A DNA stretch of 64,000 nt from Microbacterium sp. AG1240. GTDB taxonomy: Bacteria > Actinomycetota > Actinomycetes > Actinomycetales > Microbacteriaceae. Position numbers and translations under genes: made by a program. The stretch covers positions 558,001 to 622,000 of the forward strand of contig NZ_RBXJ01000001.1 of the NCBI RefSeq assembly GCF_003635115.1, in the 5' to 3' direction. Positions within the stretch are counted from its first letter, which is position 1. Each line of letters begins with the position of its first letter. Shown here in pieces: positions 1 to 7,613 of this stretch. The notes beneath the pieces were generated by a model. The model was given only the letters and a program-made list of their open reading frames with translations, ran no database searches and had not been told where the DNA came from.

Positions 1-39
1 TTGCTTTCAGCGGGGTTAGCTGTACATTCTGTACGTACA
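1..39 (+). promoter_or_regulatory. Candidate promoter with palindromic operator
   Basis: A -35-like TTGCTT at 1-6 and a -10-like TACATT at 23-28 are 16 nt apart. A perfect 10-bp palindrome TGTACGTACA lies at 30-39, where transcription would begin, and a further TGTAC half-site is at 21-25. GntR-family operators often have this GTAC/GTAC form, so I infer a repressor site for the sugar-uptake operon. The regulator gene would be outside the window. Confidence 0.4.
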
Positions 40-110
40 AGGCGTACGATACGTTCAGAATGACGTCGGCAGCAGCCGTCACCTGTCCCGCACTTCAGAG
101 AGGAAGTCGC

Positions 111-1175
111 ATGCGAACTTCAATGATCACCGGTGTCGCACTCCTCGGAGCCGGCGCCCTCCTGCTCGCCGGGTGCTCCGGCGACACCGCCGGCGCCGGC
201 ACCGACGGCGGCGACCCGGCATCCACGCCGCTGAGCTACTCGCAGCCGCACACCGACCCGTTCCAGAACGCCGAGAACGTCGGCTCGATGGAGCGTTTCG
301 CCGAGCTGGGCTACGCCACCATCCCCGCGACCAACGCCGACCGCGATGCCGCGCAGCAGATCACCGACATCCAGACGCTCATCAACAAGGGCGCGAAGGG
401 CCTCGTCATCTCGGTGGGCGACGCCGACGCGATCGTGCCCGCGATCGAGTACGCGAACGACGCCGGTGTTCCGATCGTCGCGATCGACGAGGCGCCCGCC
501 TCGGGCAACATCGCGATGATCGTGCGCGCCGACAACGTCAACATGGGCGCTCTGGCCTGCGAGGAGATGGGCTCGCGCGTCGCCGCCGGCTCGGCAGTCA
601 TCACCCTCGACGGCGACCCGGTCACCTCCAACGGTCGCGACCGCACCAACGGCTTCAACGACTGCATGAAGGAGAACTACCCCGACGTGCAGCTCGTGAA
701 CGTCGCCACCGAGTGGGACCCGGCCAAGGCCGCCACCGGCATCGAGACCGCGCTGAACCAGTACTCGAACGTCGCCGGCATCTACAACCAGAGCGACGCG
801 ACCTTCTTCCCGACGATCCTCGACACCCTGCAGTCGATCGGCAAGCTCATCCCCGTCGGCGAGGCCGGTCACATCGTGCAGGTCTCGGTCGACGCGAGCC
901 CCATGGCCATGACCGCGATCCGCGACGGATGGCTCGACGCGGCCATCGCCCAGCCGATGACCGACTACATCGACTACGGCGCGGACTACCTCACGCGCGC
1001 CATCGAGGGCGAGACCTTCGCACCCGGTGAGACCGACCACGGCAGCGTCATCGAGGAGCGCAACGGCAACCTCGTCGACCTGCTGCCGACCCCGGTCGTC
1101 ACCAAGGAGAACGTCGACGACCCTGAGCTCTGGGGCAACAAGCAGTTCGCCCTGGACGCCTTCGGCGTCGCGTAA
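111..1175 (+). CDS. Sugar ABC transporter substrate-binding lipoprotein
   Basis: This is a 354-aa periplasmic-binding-protein-like receptor of the ribose/LacI class. It should be anchored to the outer face of the membrane by a lipidated Cys22, because the N-terminus has a basic start, a hydrophobic stretch and an LLLAGC lipobox. The start at 111 is preferred over an in-frame upstream start at 60 because it directly precedes the signal peptide and has an AGAGGAAG ribosome site. The body shows the usual two-lobed binding-protein pattern, for example VIPAIEYANDAGVPIVAID and GDPVTSNGRDRTNGF. It is the first gene of an operon with an ATPase, a permease and an SIS protein. The sugar cannot be told from sequence. 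Confidence 0.9.
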   Translation: MRTSMITGVALLGAGALLLAGCSGDTAGAGTDGGDPASTPLSYSQPHTDPFQNAENVGSMERFAELGYATIPATNADRDAAQQITDIQTLINKGAKGLVISVGDADAIVPAIEYANDAGVPIVAIDEAPASGNIAMIVRADNVNMGALACEEMGSRVAAGSAVITLDGDPVTSNGRDRTNGFNDCMKENYPDVQLVNVATEWDPAKAATGIETALNQYSNVAGIYNQSDATFFPTILDTLQSIGKLIPVGEAGHIVQVSVDASPMAMTAIRDGWLDAAIAQPMTDYIDYGADYLTRAIEGETFAPGETDHGSVIEERNGNLVDLLPTPVVTKENVDDPELWGNKQFALDAFGVA

Positions 1176-1216
1176 CACCCACCGCCCGACCGCGCAGCAT
1201 CCGAGACGGAGACGTC

Positions 1217-2743
1217 ATGACCGCTTCACCGACCACCGTGCCCGTCACCGTGCCCGCCATCGAGATCGATGGCGTCAGCAAGACGTACGGTGCGACGAGA
1301 GCCCTCCAAGACGTCTCCGTCTCGATCCTGCCCGGGCAGGTGCACGGCCTCATCGGCCGCAACGGCGCCGGCAAGTCCACGCTCCTGCGCATGATCACCG
1401 GCCTCGAGACCCCCGACACCGGGAGCGTGAAGTTCTTCGGATCCGAAGCGCCGCCCGCGTCCGATCCGAAGGCCTGGCAGCAGCGTGTCGCCTGCGTCTA
1501 CCAGCGTCCCTCCGTCTTCTCGAACCTCACGATCGCCGAGAACCTCTTCACGGGCCGGCTTCCGCAGCGCGGCGCCGGGGTGTCGTGGCGGCGCATGCAG
1601 GAGGAGTCCGAGCGCATCCTCACGGAGTGGAACATCCAGCTCGATCCGAAGATGCTGCTCTCCGACGCTCCACTGGAGGAGCGGCAGATGCTGACCATCG
1701 CCAAGGCGCTGGAGGCGGGCACCCGCATCGTGCTTCTCGATGAGCCGACCGTCCAGCTCGAGGGCGCGGCGATCCGCAGGCTCTTCGACAAGGTTCAGGA
1801 GCTCCAGGCGGCGGGCGTGACGTTCGTCTTCGTCTCCCATTTCCTCCGCGAAGTCACGGCGATCTGCGACTCCGCGACGGTGCTCCGCGACGGCAGACTG
1901 CTCTGGTCGCGGCTGGGCGACGACATCCGATCCGACGACCTCGTCGACGCGCTGCTCGCCGGCCAGGAGCAGCGGCGGCACCGGGCGGAGTCGACGACCG
2001 CCTCGGACGCGCAGGCATCGCCCGCCGTCGCCCTCGCCGTCGAGAACGCGACCGACCGGGAGGGCGCGTTCACCGACGTCTCGTTCACGGTCGCGCCCGG
2101 CGAGATCGTGGCCATCGGCGGAGTGGGCGGATCGGGCAAGTACTCCGTCGGGGAGGCCATCGCGGGCCTGCGTAAGACCGCTGCCGGGGGCATCGTCGTC
2201 AACGGCGAGTCCGTCGCCGCAGGAAACGTCAAGGCCAGTCAGCGCGCCGGCATCGGATTCGTGCCCGCCGATCGGCACCGCGACGGGTACGTGCCGCAGC
2301 TGAGCGTGGCCGAGAACATGACCATGGGGGTGATGGACCAGATCGCCCCGCGGGGGTTCTTCTCTCCGAAGAAGCGCACCGAGATCTCCCGCGACCTCAT
2401 CTCCGACGTCGCCCTGGTGCCACCGGACCCGTCGCTGGCGGTGTCGGGCCTCAGCGGCGGCAACCAGCAGAAGGTGGTGCTCGCGCGCGCCCTGGCCCGC
2501 AATCCGCGTGTGCTCGTGCTCATCTCGCCCACGGCGGGCGTCGACATCGCCGCGAAGGACGCGATCTACGCGCTCATGCTCCGCGCTCTCGGCGACGGCG
2601 TCGCCGTGGTGCTGATCTCCGACGACGTCGAGGAGCTGCTCGTCAGCCCCCGCGTCCTCATCATGCGGGAGGGGCGCATCGGCGCCGAGCTCCGCGAACC
2701 GACCGAAGAAGACATCGTTCGAGCCATCGAAGGCCTGGAGTGA
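1217..2743 (+). CDS. RbsA-type double ATPase of sugar ABC importer, one ATP site degenerate
   Basis: 508 aa with two nucleotide-binding domains in tandem, as in RbsA/XylG/MglA. Domain 1 has a good Walker A (GRNGAGKST, about 47-55) and Walker B (IVLLDEP, about 171-177), but its signature is APLEE at about 151-155 instead of LSxGQ. Domain 2 has an intact signature LSGGN (about 412-416), but its P-loop is GVGGSGKYS (about 302-310) and its Walker B reads VLVLISP (about 432-438), with the Asp and catalytic Glu gone. Because each ATP site pairs one domain's Walker motifs with the other domain's signature, one complete site and one dead site result. It lies 41 nt after the receptor gene and overlaps the permease by 4 nt. 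Confidence 0.88.
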   Translation: MTASPTTVPVTVPAIEIDGVSKTYGATRALQDVSVSILPGQVHGLIGRNGAGKSTLLRMITGLETPDTGSVKFFGSEAPPASDPKAWQQRVACVYQRPSVFSNLTIAENLFTGRLPQRGAGVSWRRMQEESERILTEWNIQLDPKMLLSDAPLEERQMLTIAKALEAGTRIVLLDEPTVQLEGAAIRRLFDKVQELQAAGVTFVFVSHFLREVTAICDSATVLRDGRLLWSRLGDDIRSDDLVDALLAGQEQRRHRAESTTASDAQASPAVALAVENATDREGAFTDVSFTVAPGEIVAIGGVGGSGKYSVGEAIAGLRKTAAGGIVVNGESVAAGNVKASQRAGIGFVPADRHRDGYVPQLSVAENMTMGVMDQIAPRGFFSPKKRTEISRDLISDVALVPPDPSLAVSGLSGGNQQKVVLARALARNPRVLVLISPTAGVDIAAKDAIYALMLRALGDGVAVVLISDDVEELLVSPRVLIMREGRIGAELREPTEEDIVRAIEGLE

Positions 2744-3759
2744 ACATCGTGCGAACCACCGTCATCCGTACCCCCGCCGCGAAGAACCCCTTCGCGCGCA
2801 CCGTCGTGAAGAACGTCCGCGAGCTGAGCGTGCTGCCCGGCCTCGTCATCGTGGCGATCATCGGCGCGGTCGTGAGCCCCGCGTTCCTCTCGGCGGCGAA
2901 CCTCACGCTGATCCTCCGCCAGTCGGCCGAGCTCGGCATCGTCGTGATCGGCCTGACCTTCATCCTGCTCACCGGCAAGCTCGACATCTCGCTCGAATCG
3001 ACCGTGGGGCTGGCGCCGATGGTCGCCGCGTGGCTGCTCATCCCCGCCGCCGTCGGCGGTCTCGGCACCGAGATCAACGAGTTCGGCGCGATCGGCATCA
3101 CGATCGGGATCGGGATGCTGGTCGGACTGTTCAACGGGTTCCTCGTCGTGAAGGTGAAACTCGACCCCTTCATCGTCACTCTGGCGATGCTGATCCTCCT
3201 CCGCGGCATCACCCTCGGCATCAGCGAGGGCAAGACCCTCGCCGGCCTCCCCGAGGCCTTCCGCTACGTCGGATCGGCCCGGTGGGCGGGGATCCCCGCG
3301 GCTATCTGGATCACCGGCATCCTCTTCCTCATCGCCGGACTCCTTCTGCGCTACACCTCGTGGGGACGCGCCCTCTACGCGATCGGCGGCAACGCCGAGG
3401 CCGCGCGCGCCGCCGGCATCCGGGTCGACTTCGTGCTCATCACGGCTTTCGTCGCGGCCAGCGCGCTCGCCGCGTTCGCCGGTCTGATGCTCGCCGGGCG
3501 CCTCGCCTCGGTCACGAGCGGCATGGGAGAGAACCTCATCTTCAGCGCCCTCGCCGCTGCCGTCATCGGCGGCGTGCAGCTCACGGGCGGCCAGGGGCGC
3601 ATCGTCGGCGCGCTGATGGGCGTGCTGCTCCTCGGTACGCTGACCAACGTCCTCACCCTCGCGGGCGTCCCGACCTTCTGGATCAACGCCGTCTACGGCG
3701 CCGTCATCCTGCTCGCCCTGCTCGTCGGGCGGCTGGGCGCCAAGCCGGGCGTGAGATGA
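2740..3759 (+). CDS. Sugar ABC transporter permease (RbsC family)
   Basis: This 339-aa integral membrane protein belongs to the RbsC/BPD_transp_2 family and forms the channel of the importer with the ATPase encoded just before it. It is hydrophobic throughout, with about 8-10 membrane segments, and keeps family hallmarks such as LTGKLDISLES in the N-terminal third, GLFNGFLVVK, and GGVQLTGGQGRIVG near the C-terminus. It starts with GTG overlapping the ATPase stop codon (GTGA), indicating translational coupling. One permease gene suggests it works as a homodimer. The substrate is unknown. Confidence 0.9.
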   Translation: MNIVRTTVIRTPAAKNPFARTVVKNVRELSVLPGLVIVAIIGAVVSPAFLSAANLTLILRQSAELGIVVIGLTFILLTGKLDISLESTVGLAPMVAAWLLIPAAVGGLGTEINEFGAIGITIGIGMLVGLFNGFLVVKVKLDPFIVTLAMLILLRGITLGISEGKTLAGLPEAFRYVGSARWAGIPAAIWITGILFLIAGLLLRYTSWGRALYAIGGNAEAARAAGIRVDFVLITAFVAASALAAFAGLMLAGRLASVTSGMGENLIFSALAAAVIGGVQLTGGQGRIVGALMGVLLLGTLTNVLTLAGVPTFWINAVYGAVILLALLVGRLGAKPGVR

Positions 3760-3821
3760 TCCGCGATCAGCACGACCTCGGTACACCGCACCGGGAAGAA
3801 CCAGAAGAGAAGGAAGTGGAC

Positions 3822-4388
3822 ATGTCGGAATTCCGCGAGATCAGCGCCACTGTCGTCCAGGAGCTCGGCGAGGTCTTCCGCCGGGTGCCGCTGGACAACA
3901 TCGACGCCGCCCTCGACGCGCTCGAGAGCCACCAGCGCATCTTCGTGCTCGGCATCGGGCGCGAGGGCCTGGGGTCGAAGGCGTTCGCGATGCGCCTGAC
4001 GCACTTCGGCAAGACCGTGCACTGGGGGTGGGACGACACGACGCCGGCGGTGACCGCCGATGACCTGTTCATCATGCCGTCGGGTCCGGCGAACATCCCT
4101 CACCTCCACTACATCGCGGAGCAGGTGAAGAAGACCGGTGCGACGCTGCTCGTGGCCACCGCCGTGCCCGACGGGCCGACCGCGCAGCTCGCCGACATCG
4201 TGCTGACCGTTCCGGCCCACACCTACGGTGCCGACGACCCCAGCGGTCTCGTGCCGACCATCCAGGCGATGGGGAGCCTGTTCGAGCAGTCGCTCTGGAT
4301 CTTCTGGGACGTGCTGTACCTCATGCTCGTTCGCCGCACCGGGGCGAAGTTCGACGACCTCGTCGCCCGCCACCGCAACTTCGAATGA
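3822..4388 (+). CDS. SIS-domain protein, 6-phospho-3-hexuloisomerase-like
   Basis: 188 aa, one SIS (sugar isomerase) domain, cytoplasmic. Overall length, the LGIGREGLGSKAFAMRL segment and the C-terminal ARHRNFE (compare RHANLE in HxlB proteins) resemble 6-phospho-3-hexuloisomerase. The usual SGSGET phosphosugar loop is replaced by MPSGPANIP, so substrate or chemistry may differ from HxlB. I chose the ATG at 3822 because an AGAAGAGAAGGAAG ribosome site precedes it. It follows the permease by 62 nt and ends 30 nt before a strong terminator, so it is the last gene of the importer operon and probably acts on the imported sugar after phosphorylation. No kinase is visible here. Confidence 0.8.
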   Translation: MSEFREISATVVQELGEVFRRVPLDNIDAALDALESHQRIFVLGIGREGLGSKAFAMRLTHFGKTVHWGWDDTTPAVTADDLFIMPSGPANIPHLHYIAEQVKKTGATLLVATAVPDGPTAQLADIVLTVPAHTYGADDPSGLVPTIQAMGSLFEQSLWIFWDVLYLMLVRRTGAKFDDLVARHRNFE

Positions 4389-4418
4389 TCTGACGCGGTC
4401 GTCGCCGCGCACAGAGAG

Positions 4419-4450
4419 AAGGGCCTCCCGGTCGGTACCGGGAGGCCCTT
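4419..4450 (+). terminator. Rho-independent terminator of the sugar importer operon
   Basis: A perfect 13-bp stem (4419-4431 with 4438-4450) encloses a 6-nt loop and is followed by TTCCTTC-type pyrimidine sequence. It lies 30 nt after the SIS gene. Confidence 0.88.
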
Positions 4451-4464
4451 CCTTCATGCGCGGG

Positions 4465-4540
4465 TCACCCCAGGGGGCCGTACAGGGCCGGCGCGGTGCG
4501 GCCGCCGATCTCCTGCTCGAGCGCGAACGGCGCGGCCGCT
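4465..4540 (-). pseudogene. Possible C-terminal gene remnant in a second frame
   Basis: On the minus strand, directly after the stop of the 119-aa hypothetical gene, a different frame stays open to a TGA at 4465-4467. It reads as sensible protein (ALEQEIGGRTAPALYGPLG at its end) with G or C at nearly every third position. It has no start of its own. It may be the original C-terminus of the upstream gene, separated by a frameshift, or the tail of a lost gene. Confidence 0.3.
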
Positions 4541-4898
4541 AGGCGCGGGTGAAGCCGTCGAGGTCGGGGTCCCAGCTCGCGTCGGGATCGTTCACGGCAT
4601 ACAGATCGGGGGCCGTCGCCGCTCGGCGCGGGTAACTGGGGTGCGAGCGGAGCGTCTCGGCCGCCTCGGAGAAGTCGAGCTCGTCGCCCTGCCACTCGGT
4701 CGGGGCCGACAGCACGTCGTTCCCGACCCCGATGACGAGCTCCGCCGTGCCCCCGTCGTCGGTCGTGCGCGAGACGATCGGAATCGTCACCGCCTCCGCC
4801 CGGCCGTCGTTCGCGATGGCGGCTGTGAGCTTCACCAGTGCCTCGGCGACCTCGTCGGTCGTGATGATCGTCTCGCCCGCGTACGTGATGCTTCTCAT
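4539..4898 (-). CDS. Hypothetical acidic protein, 119 aa
   Basis: A 119-aa soluble protein of no family I recognise. I chose the ATG at 4898, where the protein begins MRSITYAGETIITTDEVAEAL, over the in-frame upstream start at 4946, because the added residues are low-complexity and GAGTGG lies at ribosome-site distance. The sequence has an alpha/beta look (two short strands, a helix, then VTIPIVSRTT) and an acidic C-terminus rich in Asp and Pro. It stands alone, leftward, between the importer terminator and an intergenic region with tandem repeats. A coding-like tail continues in another frame beyond its stop. Confidence 0.6.
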   Translation of the reverse strand: MRSITYAGETIITTDEVAEALVKLTAAIANDGRAEAVTIPIVSRTTDDGGTAELVIGVGNDVLSAPTEWQGDELDFSEAAETLRSHPSYPRRAATAPDLYAVNDPDASWDPDLDGFTRA

Positions 4899-4990
4899 CG
4901 TTCCACTCTGTTGTTCGCCCCCCTCTCGGGGCCGACCCATTGCCATCGGGGAGGCGGTGGGATACGGCCGCCGTGCGTCGCATCGGGACG

Positions 4991-5061
4991 TGTTCGGGGG
5001 TGTTCGGGGTTGTTCGGAGTAGGCCCATCGGGCTGCGAGAGCGGCGGCACCGGCCTAGCGT
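4991..5061 (+). promoter_or_regulatory. Three 10-bp direct repeats upstream of a -10-like box
   Basis: Three consecutive copies of TGTTCGGNGN occupy 4991-5000, 5001-5010 and 5011-5020, exactly one helical turn apart. A -10-like TAGCGT lies at 5056-5061. The arrangement resembles a binding array for an activator upstream of a rightward promoter, but no gene follows on that strand within 150 nt; only terminator-like hairpins do. Confidence 0.3.
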
Positions 5062-5131
5062 CGAAGACGAGCGGGTCGGGACGGCAGCCCCTTTGTCCCC
5101 CGGCCCGCTCACAGGCCTCGCTTTCGTGGAG

Positions 5132-5160
5132 AGACCGAGCCGTGGGGGATCCCGGTCTTT
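5132..5160 (+). terminator. Short hairpin with T tail
   Basis: AGACCG (5132-5137) pairs with CGGTCT (5153-5158), followed by TT and CCTCC. With the -10-like box at 5056 it would bound a rightward transcript of about 90 nt, a candidate small RNA that I cannot confirm. Confidence 0.3.
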
Positions 5161-5164
5161 CCTC

Positions 5165-5182
5165 CTCCGCCCGCGGGCGGAG
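5165..5182. terminator. 18-bp perfect GC palindrome after the HTH-membrane gene
   Basis: CTCCGCCCGCGGGCGGAG is a perfect self-complementary palindrome 62 nt beyond the stop of the leftward gene at 5244. It may end that transcript, although no T run follows on the minus strand. Confidence 0.35.
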
Positions 5183-5243
5183 TGATTCACCGCCGACGAT
5201 GTCGGTGGATCCGTGCGCGACGGATGCTGCGCCCCGCGGTGCC

Positions 5244-6245
5244 TCAGGCGGGCAGCGCAGCATCCGTCCGCGTCTCGCCGTCGCGCCGGGACTCGCCCGT
5301 CGCCATACGGCCGACCATCGACCCGACCAGGTCGTGCGTCAGCATGCGGGCCGGGAGCAGGCCGATGACAGCGAGGGCGATGAAGCCCGAGATGAGCTTG
5401 TCGGCGAGCGAGGTCAGCAGGTTAGCCGTGAAGACGGACGGGGCGAGCTGCTCGCCCGAGGCCATGAGCCCCTCGGCGATCTGGTCACTGGCGTGACCCG
5501 TCTCACCGCCGAAGATCATCATGAGCACCGGCACGGAGACGATCGTGCAGACGACGCCCACGATGAGGTTCAGCGCGAGGAACCGCGGCAGCGACCGCGC
5601 CCCTCCGAGGGCCCGAGCGCCGTACCCCCACGCCAGGGCCCCGGCGATGTTCACGAGCACGAACGGCAGGGAGTCGGTGGTGCCGGTGACCGTCTCGATG
5701 GCGGTGGAGCCGCACGCGACGAGCACCCCCCACCAGGGGCCGAACGCCATCGCGGCAACGGCCGTGCCGATCATGTCGAGGAAGAGGGGGAGGCCGAGCG
5801 CGGCTACCGCGGCGCTCCCCGAGAAGTTCAGGAGCACGCAGCCGACGATCAGCACCGCGGTCCACATCGCGGAGCGCGGCACCGCGGATGCCTTCGCCGG
5901 AACGGATGGCGCCGGGACGGGTGCCGCGTGCCGGGCCTTCTGGGCGAGACCGCAGCGGGCCTCCCACTTCTCGGCCTCGGCGTCGTCGGCTCCGAGCGCG
6001 CGCACGATCTCACCCACGAGCGCGGCGTTGATCCGGGAGCGACCGAGACGGAAGGCGTCGTAGACCGTCGTCCTGGCGGGTGCCGACGCCGAGAGGGGCA
6101 CCCCGCGCTCGATCCGGGCCTGCGCGATCCGGCTGCCGATCTCTGCGTACGAGGGTCCGCCGGCGCGAGCGCGGAGCTCCCGCAGGCTGCTCGCGATGTC
6201 GTCGAAATCGTCGTTCGTACTGTCGTCCGTCGGCACCGGCGTCAT
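5244..6245 (-). CDS. Helix-turn-helix domain fused to an ECF-transporter-S-like membrane domain
   Basis: 333 aa. Residues about 10-115 form an actinobacterial XRE-type DNA-binding domain (SLRELRARAGGPSYAEIGSR, then TTVYDAFRLGRS and a segment ending EKWEARCG). After an Ala/Pro linker, residues about 130-310 hold about six membrane segments resembling ECF-transporter substrate-binding (S) components, for example LFLDMIGTAVAAMAFGPWWG followed by a VLVNIAGALAWGYGAR segment. The ATG at 6245 has an AAGGGGG ribosome site. The gene is monocistronic and leftward. A membrane-bound regulator that senses or takes up a small molecule is an inference; no EcfA or EcfT gene is nearby. Confidence 0.75.
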   Translation of the reverse strand: MTPVPTDDSTNDDFDDIASSLRELRARAGGPSYAEIGSRIAQARIERGVPLSASAPARTTVYDAFRLGRSRINAALVGEIVRALGADDAEAEKWEARCGLAQKARHAAPVPAPSVPAKASAVPRSAMWTAVLIVGCVLLNFSGSAAVAALGLPLFLDMIGTAVAAMAFGPWWGVLVACGSTAIETVTGTTDSLPFVLVNIAGALAWGYGARALGGARSLPRFLALNLIVGVVCTIVSVPVLMMIFGGETGHASDQIAEGLMASGEQLAPSVFTANLLTSLADKLISGFIALAVIGLLPARMLTHDLVGSMVGRMATGESRRDGETRTDAALPA

Positions 6246-6393
6246 TCCCCCTTTGCCGGGAGGCCCCCCGCCCGGCTCGAAGATCCTATGCGACGCGGCG
6301 AGGATCGCCTGGACGTGCCGCGGCGATGGTGAGCGCGCGCCGTGCGGCAGGATGCCCCCCTGGATCGGGGGAAGGGGGAAAAGGAGGGGTTTT

Positions 6394-6427
6394 TGTCCCC
6401 CATTCAGGGGACAGGATCGGCTAGTGT
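6394..6427 (+). promoter_or_regulatory. TGTCCCCC palindrome with -10-like box, copy 1
   Basis: TGTCCCCC-ATTC-AGGGGACA (6394-6413, one mismatch) is followed 8 nt later by TAGTGT (6422-6427). The same 8-4-8 design recurs at 35077. A rightward transcript from here would carry only a tiny frame (GTG at 6424, 16 codons) before the hairpin at 6480. The site lies 150 nt upstream of the divergently read HTH-membrane gene. Confidence 0.4.
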
Positions 6428-6479
6428 CTGTGTTCAGCGACGAGACGCACGGCACCGCGAATCGTCGCACGTAGGTATC

Positions 6480-6517
6480 GGACCCCCGCCCGTCTTGTCT
6501 CGACAGGGCGGGGGTCC
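6480..6517 (-). terminator. Terminator of the diacylglycerol kinase gene, possibly bidirectional
   Basis: A 12-bp perfect stem (6480-6491 with 6506-6517) carries a further TGTC/GACA pairing in its loop (6496-6499 with 6502-6505). It begins 16 nt past the stop of the leftward gene at 6533. On the plus strand it is followed by CTCTTCTCTC, so it could stop transcription from both sides. Confidence 0.75.
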
Positions 6518-6532
6518 CTCTTCTCTCCCGGG

Positions 6533-7468
6533 TCAGCGCACCTTCACCGCGGACGGCTGCAGCGAGACGGTGAACTCCCGCGTCTCGCCGATCTCCTCGC
6601 CGTCGATCTCGAACGCGCGAGGATCGGGAAGGGTCACGCGGATCTTCTTCGCCCGCCCGTGAGTGACCGACTCGGAGCTGGTCGTGTCGTCTTTCTTGGT
6701 GATGAGGCGCATGAGCCCGTTGTCCCACATCATCGTCTTGAGGGTTCCCATCCATTGGCCGAGTCCTTCGGCGCTCAGCAGCAGGAAGTCGAGCTCGCCG
6801 TCGGCCGGGTCGGCGTCGGGTAGGAGCGTGAAGCCGCCCTGCAGCGTGCCGCAGTTCGCGATCAGCAGCGTGTGCCCCTCTTCGTCGCGACCGGGTTGCT
6901 CGTCGACGGTGAGGTGGAAGGGCACGATGTCGCTGGCGGCGAGGGCCCGCCCGAGCGACTCGACGTAGGCCAGCCAGCCGGCCTTGCTCTTGAGCTCGTC
7001 GTCGGTCTCGGCGATCATCTGCGCATCGATGCCGAAACCGATCATGACGACGAAGCCGTGCCGCTCGGTTCCGGTGTCGAGGTCGACATCGACCCAGCCG
7101 ACGTCGATGGCCGTGGCCGTGCCGGTGAGCGCGCGGTCGACAGCCTTGTCGATGTCGTTGATCGGCACGCCGAGGTTGCGCGCGAGCAGATTGCCCGTGC
7201 CGAGCGGCACGATGCCGAGGTCGACGTCGGCCTTCTCGTCGGCGAGGTGCTCGGCGACCGCACGCACGGTGCCGTCGCCGCCCGCAACGATGATCACGTC
7301 GGGTGACGCCTCGAGGGCGCGGCGCGCGGCCCCCTGGCCGGGGTCGTCGACGCTGGTCTCGAACCACTGGACATCGGCGTCAGCGCCGAGCGTCGCGGTC
7401 ACGGGCGTCTCGAGCGCCTCCCGCTCGGTCTTCGACGGGTTCCAGACGACCGCCACACGGGTGCTCAT
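6533..7468 (-). CDS. Diacylglycerol/lipid kinase family protein
   Basis: 311 aa, matching the DAGK catalytic-domain (PF00781) family that phosphorylates diacylglycerol, sphingosine-like or other lipids with ATP at the inner membrane face. The nucleotide loop GGDGTVRAVA lies near residue 62 and is followed by GIVPLGTGNLLARNLG, both highly conserved. The C-terminal half shows the beta-sandwich typical of the family and ends with the FEIDGE motif. Length is normal. The gene stands alone between a terminator (6480-6517) and a long inverted repeat (7614-7679). The exact lipid cannot be told. Confidence 0.9.
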   Translation of the reverse strand: MSTRVAVVWNPSKTEREALETPVTATLGADADVQWFETSVDDPGQGAARRALEASPDVIIVAGGDGTVRAVAEHLADEKADVDLGIVPLGTGNLLARNLGVPINDIDKAVDRALTGTATAIDVGWVDVDLDTGTERHGFVVMIGFGIDAQMIAETDDELKSKAGWLAYVESLGRALAASDIVPFHLTVDEQPGRDEEGHTLLIANCGTLQGGFTLLPDADPADGELDFLLLSAEGLGQWMGTLKTMMWDNGLMRLITKKDDTTSSESVTHGRAKKIRVTLPDPRAFEIDGEEIGETREFTVSLQPSAVKVR

Positions 7469-7613
7469 TCTCGTGTTTCCCCCTCATCAAGGACATCCTC
7501 GCGACGACAGGTGTCGTCATGATGTCGCCACAGTCTGACCCCCGCCGCGCGGGAGCGCCAACTCCTTGCGCGAGCTCGACTTCCGGGTCGTGTGCCCGCT
7601 AAGGGTGTCGCTC

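Noticed and set aside
120..1178. Long antisense open frame opposite the sugar receptor gene
   Set aside because: It is a shadow of high-GC coding sequence: low-complexity Asp/Val/Gly/Arg content and no ribosome site.
4641..6332. 563-aa rightward frame opposite the 119-aa and HTH-membrane genes
   Set aside because: Composition is that of an antisense shadow (Arg, Gly, Asp rich), and it spans two real leftward genes and their intergenic region.
6246..7367. Long N-terminal extension of the HTH-membrane frame
   Set aside because: The arginine- and proline-rich extension overlaps the diacylglycerol kinase gene in another frame, and the ATG at 6245 has a good ribosome site.
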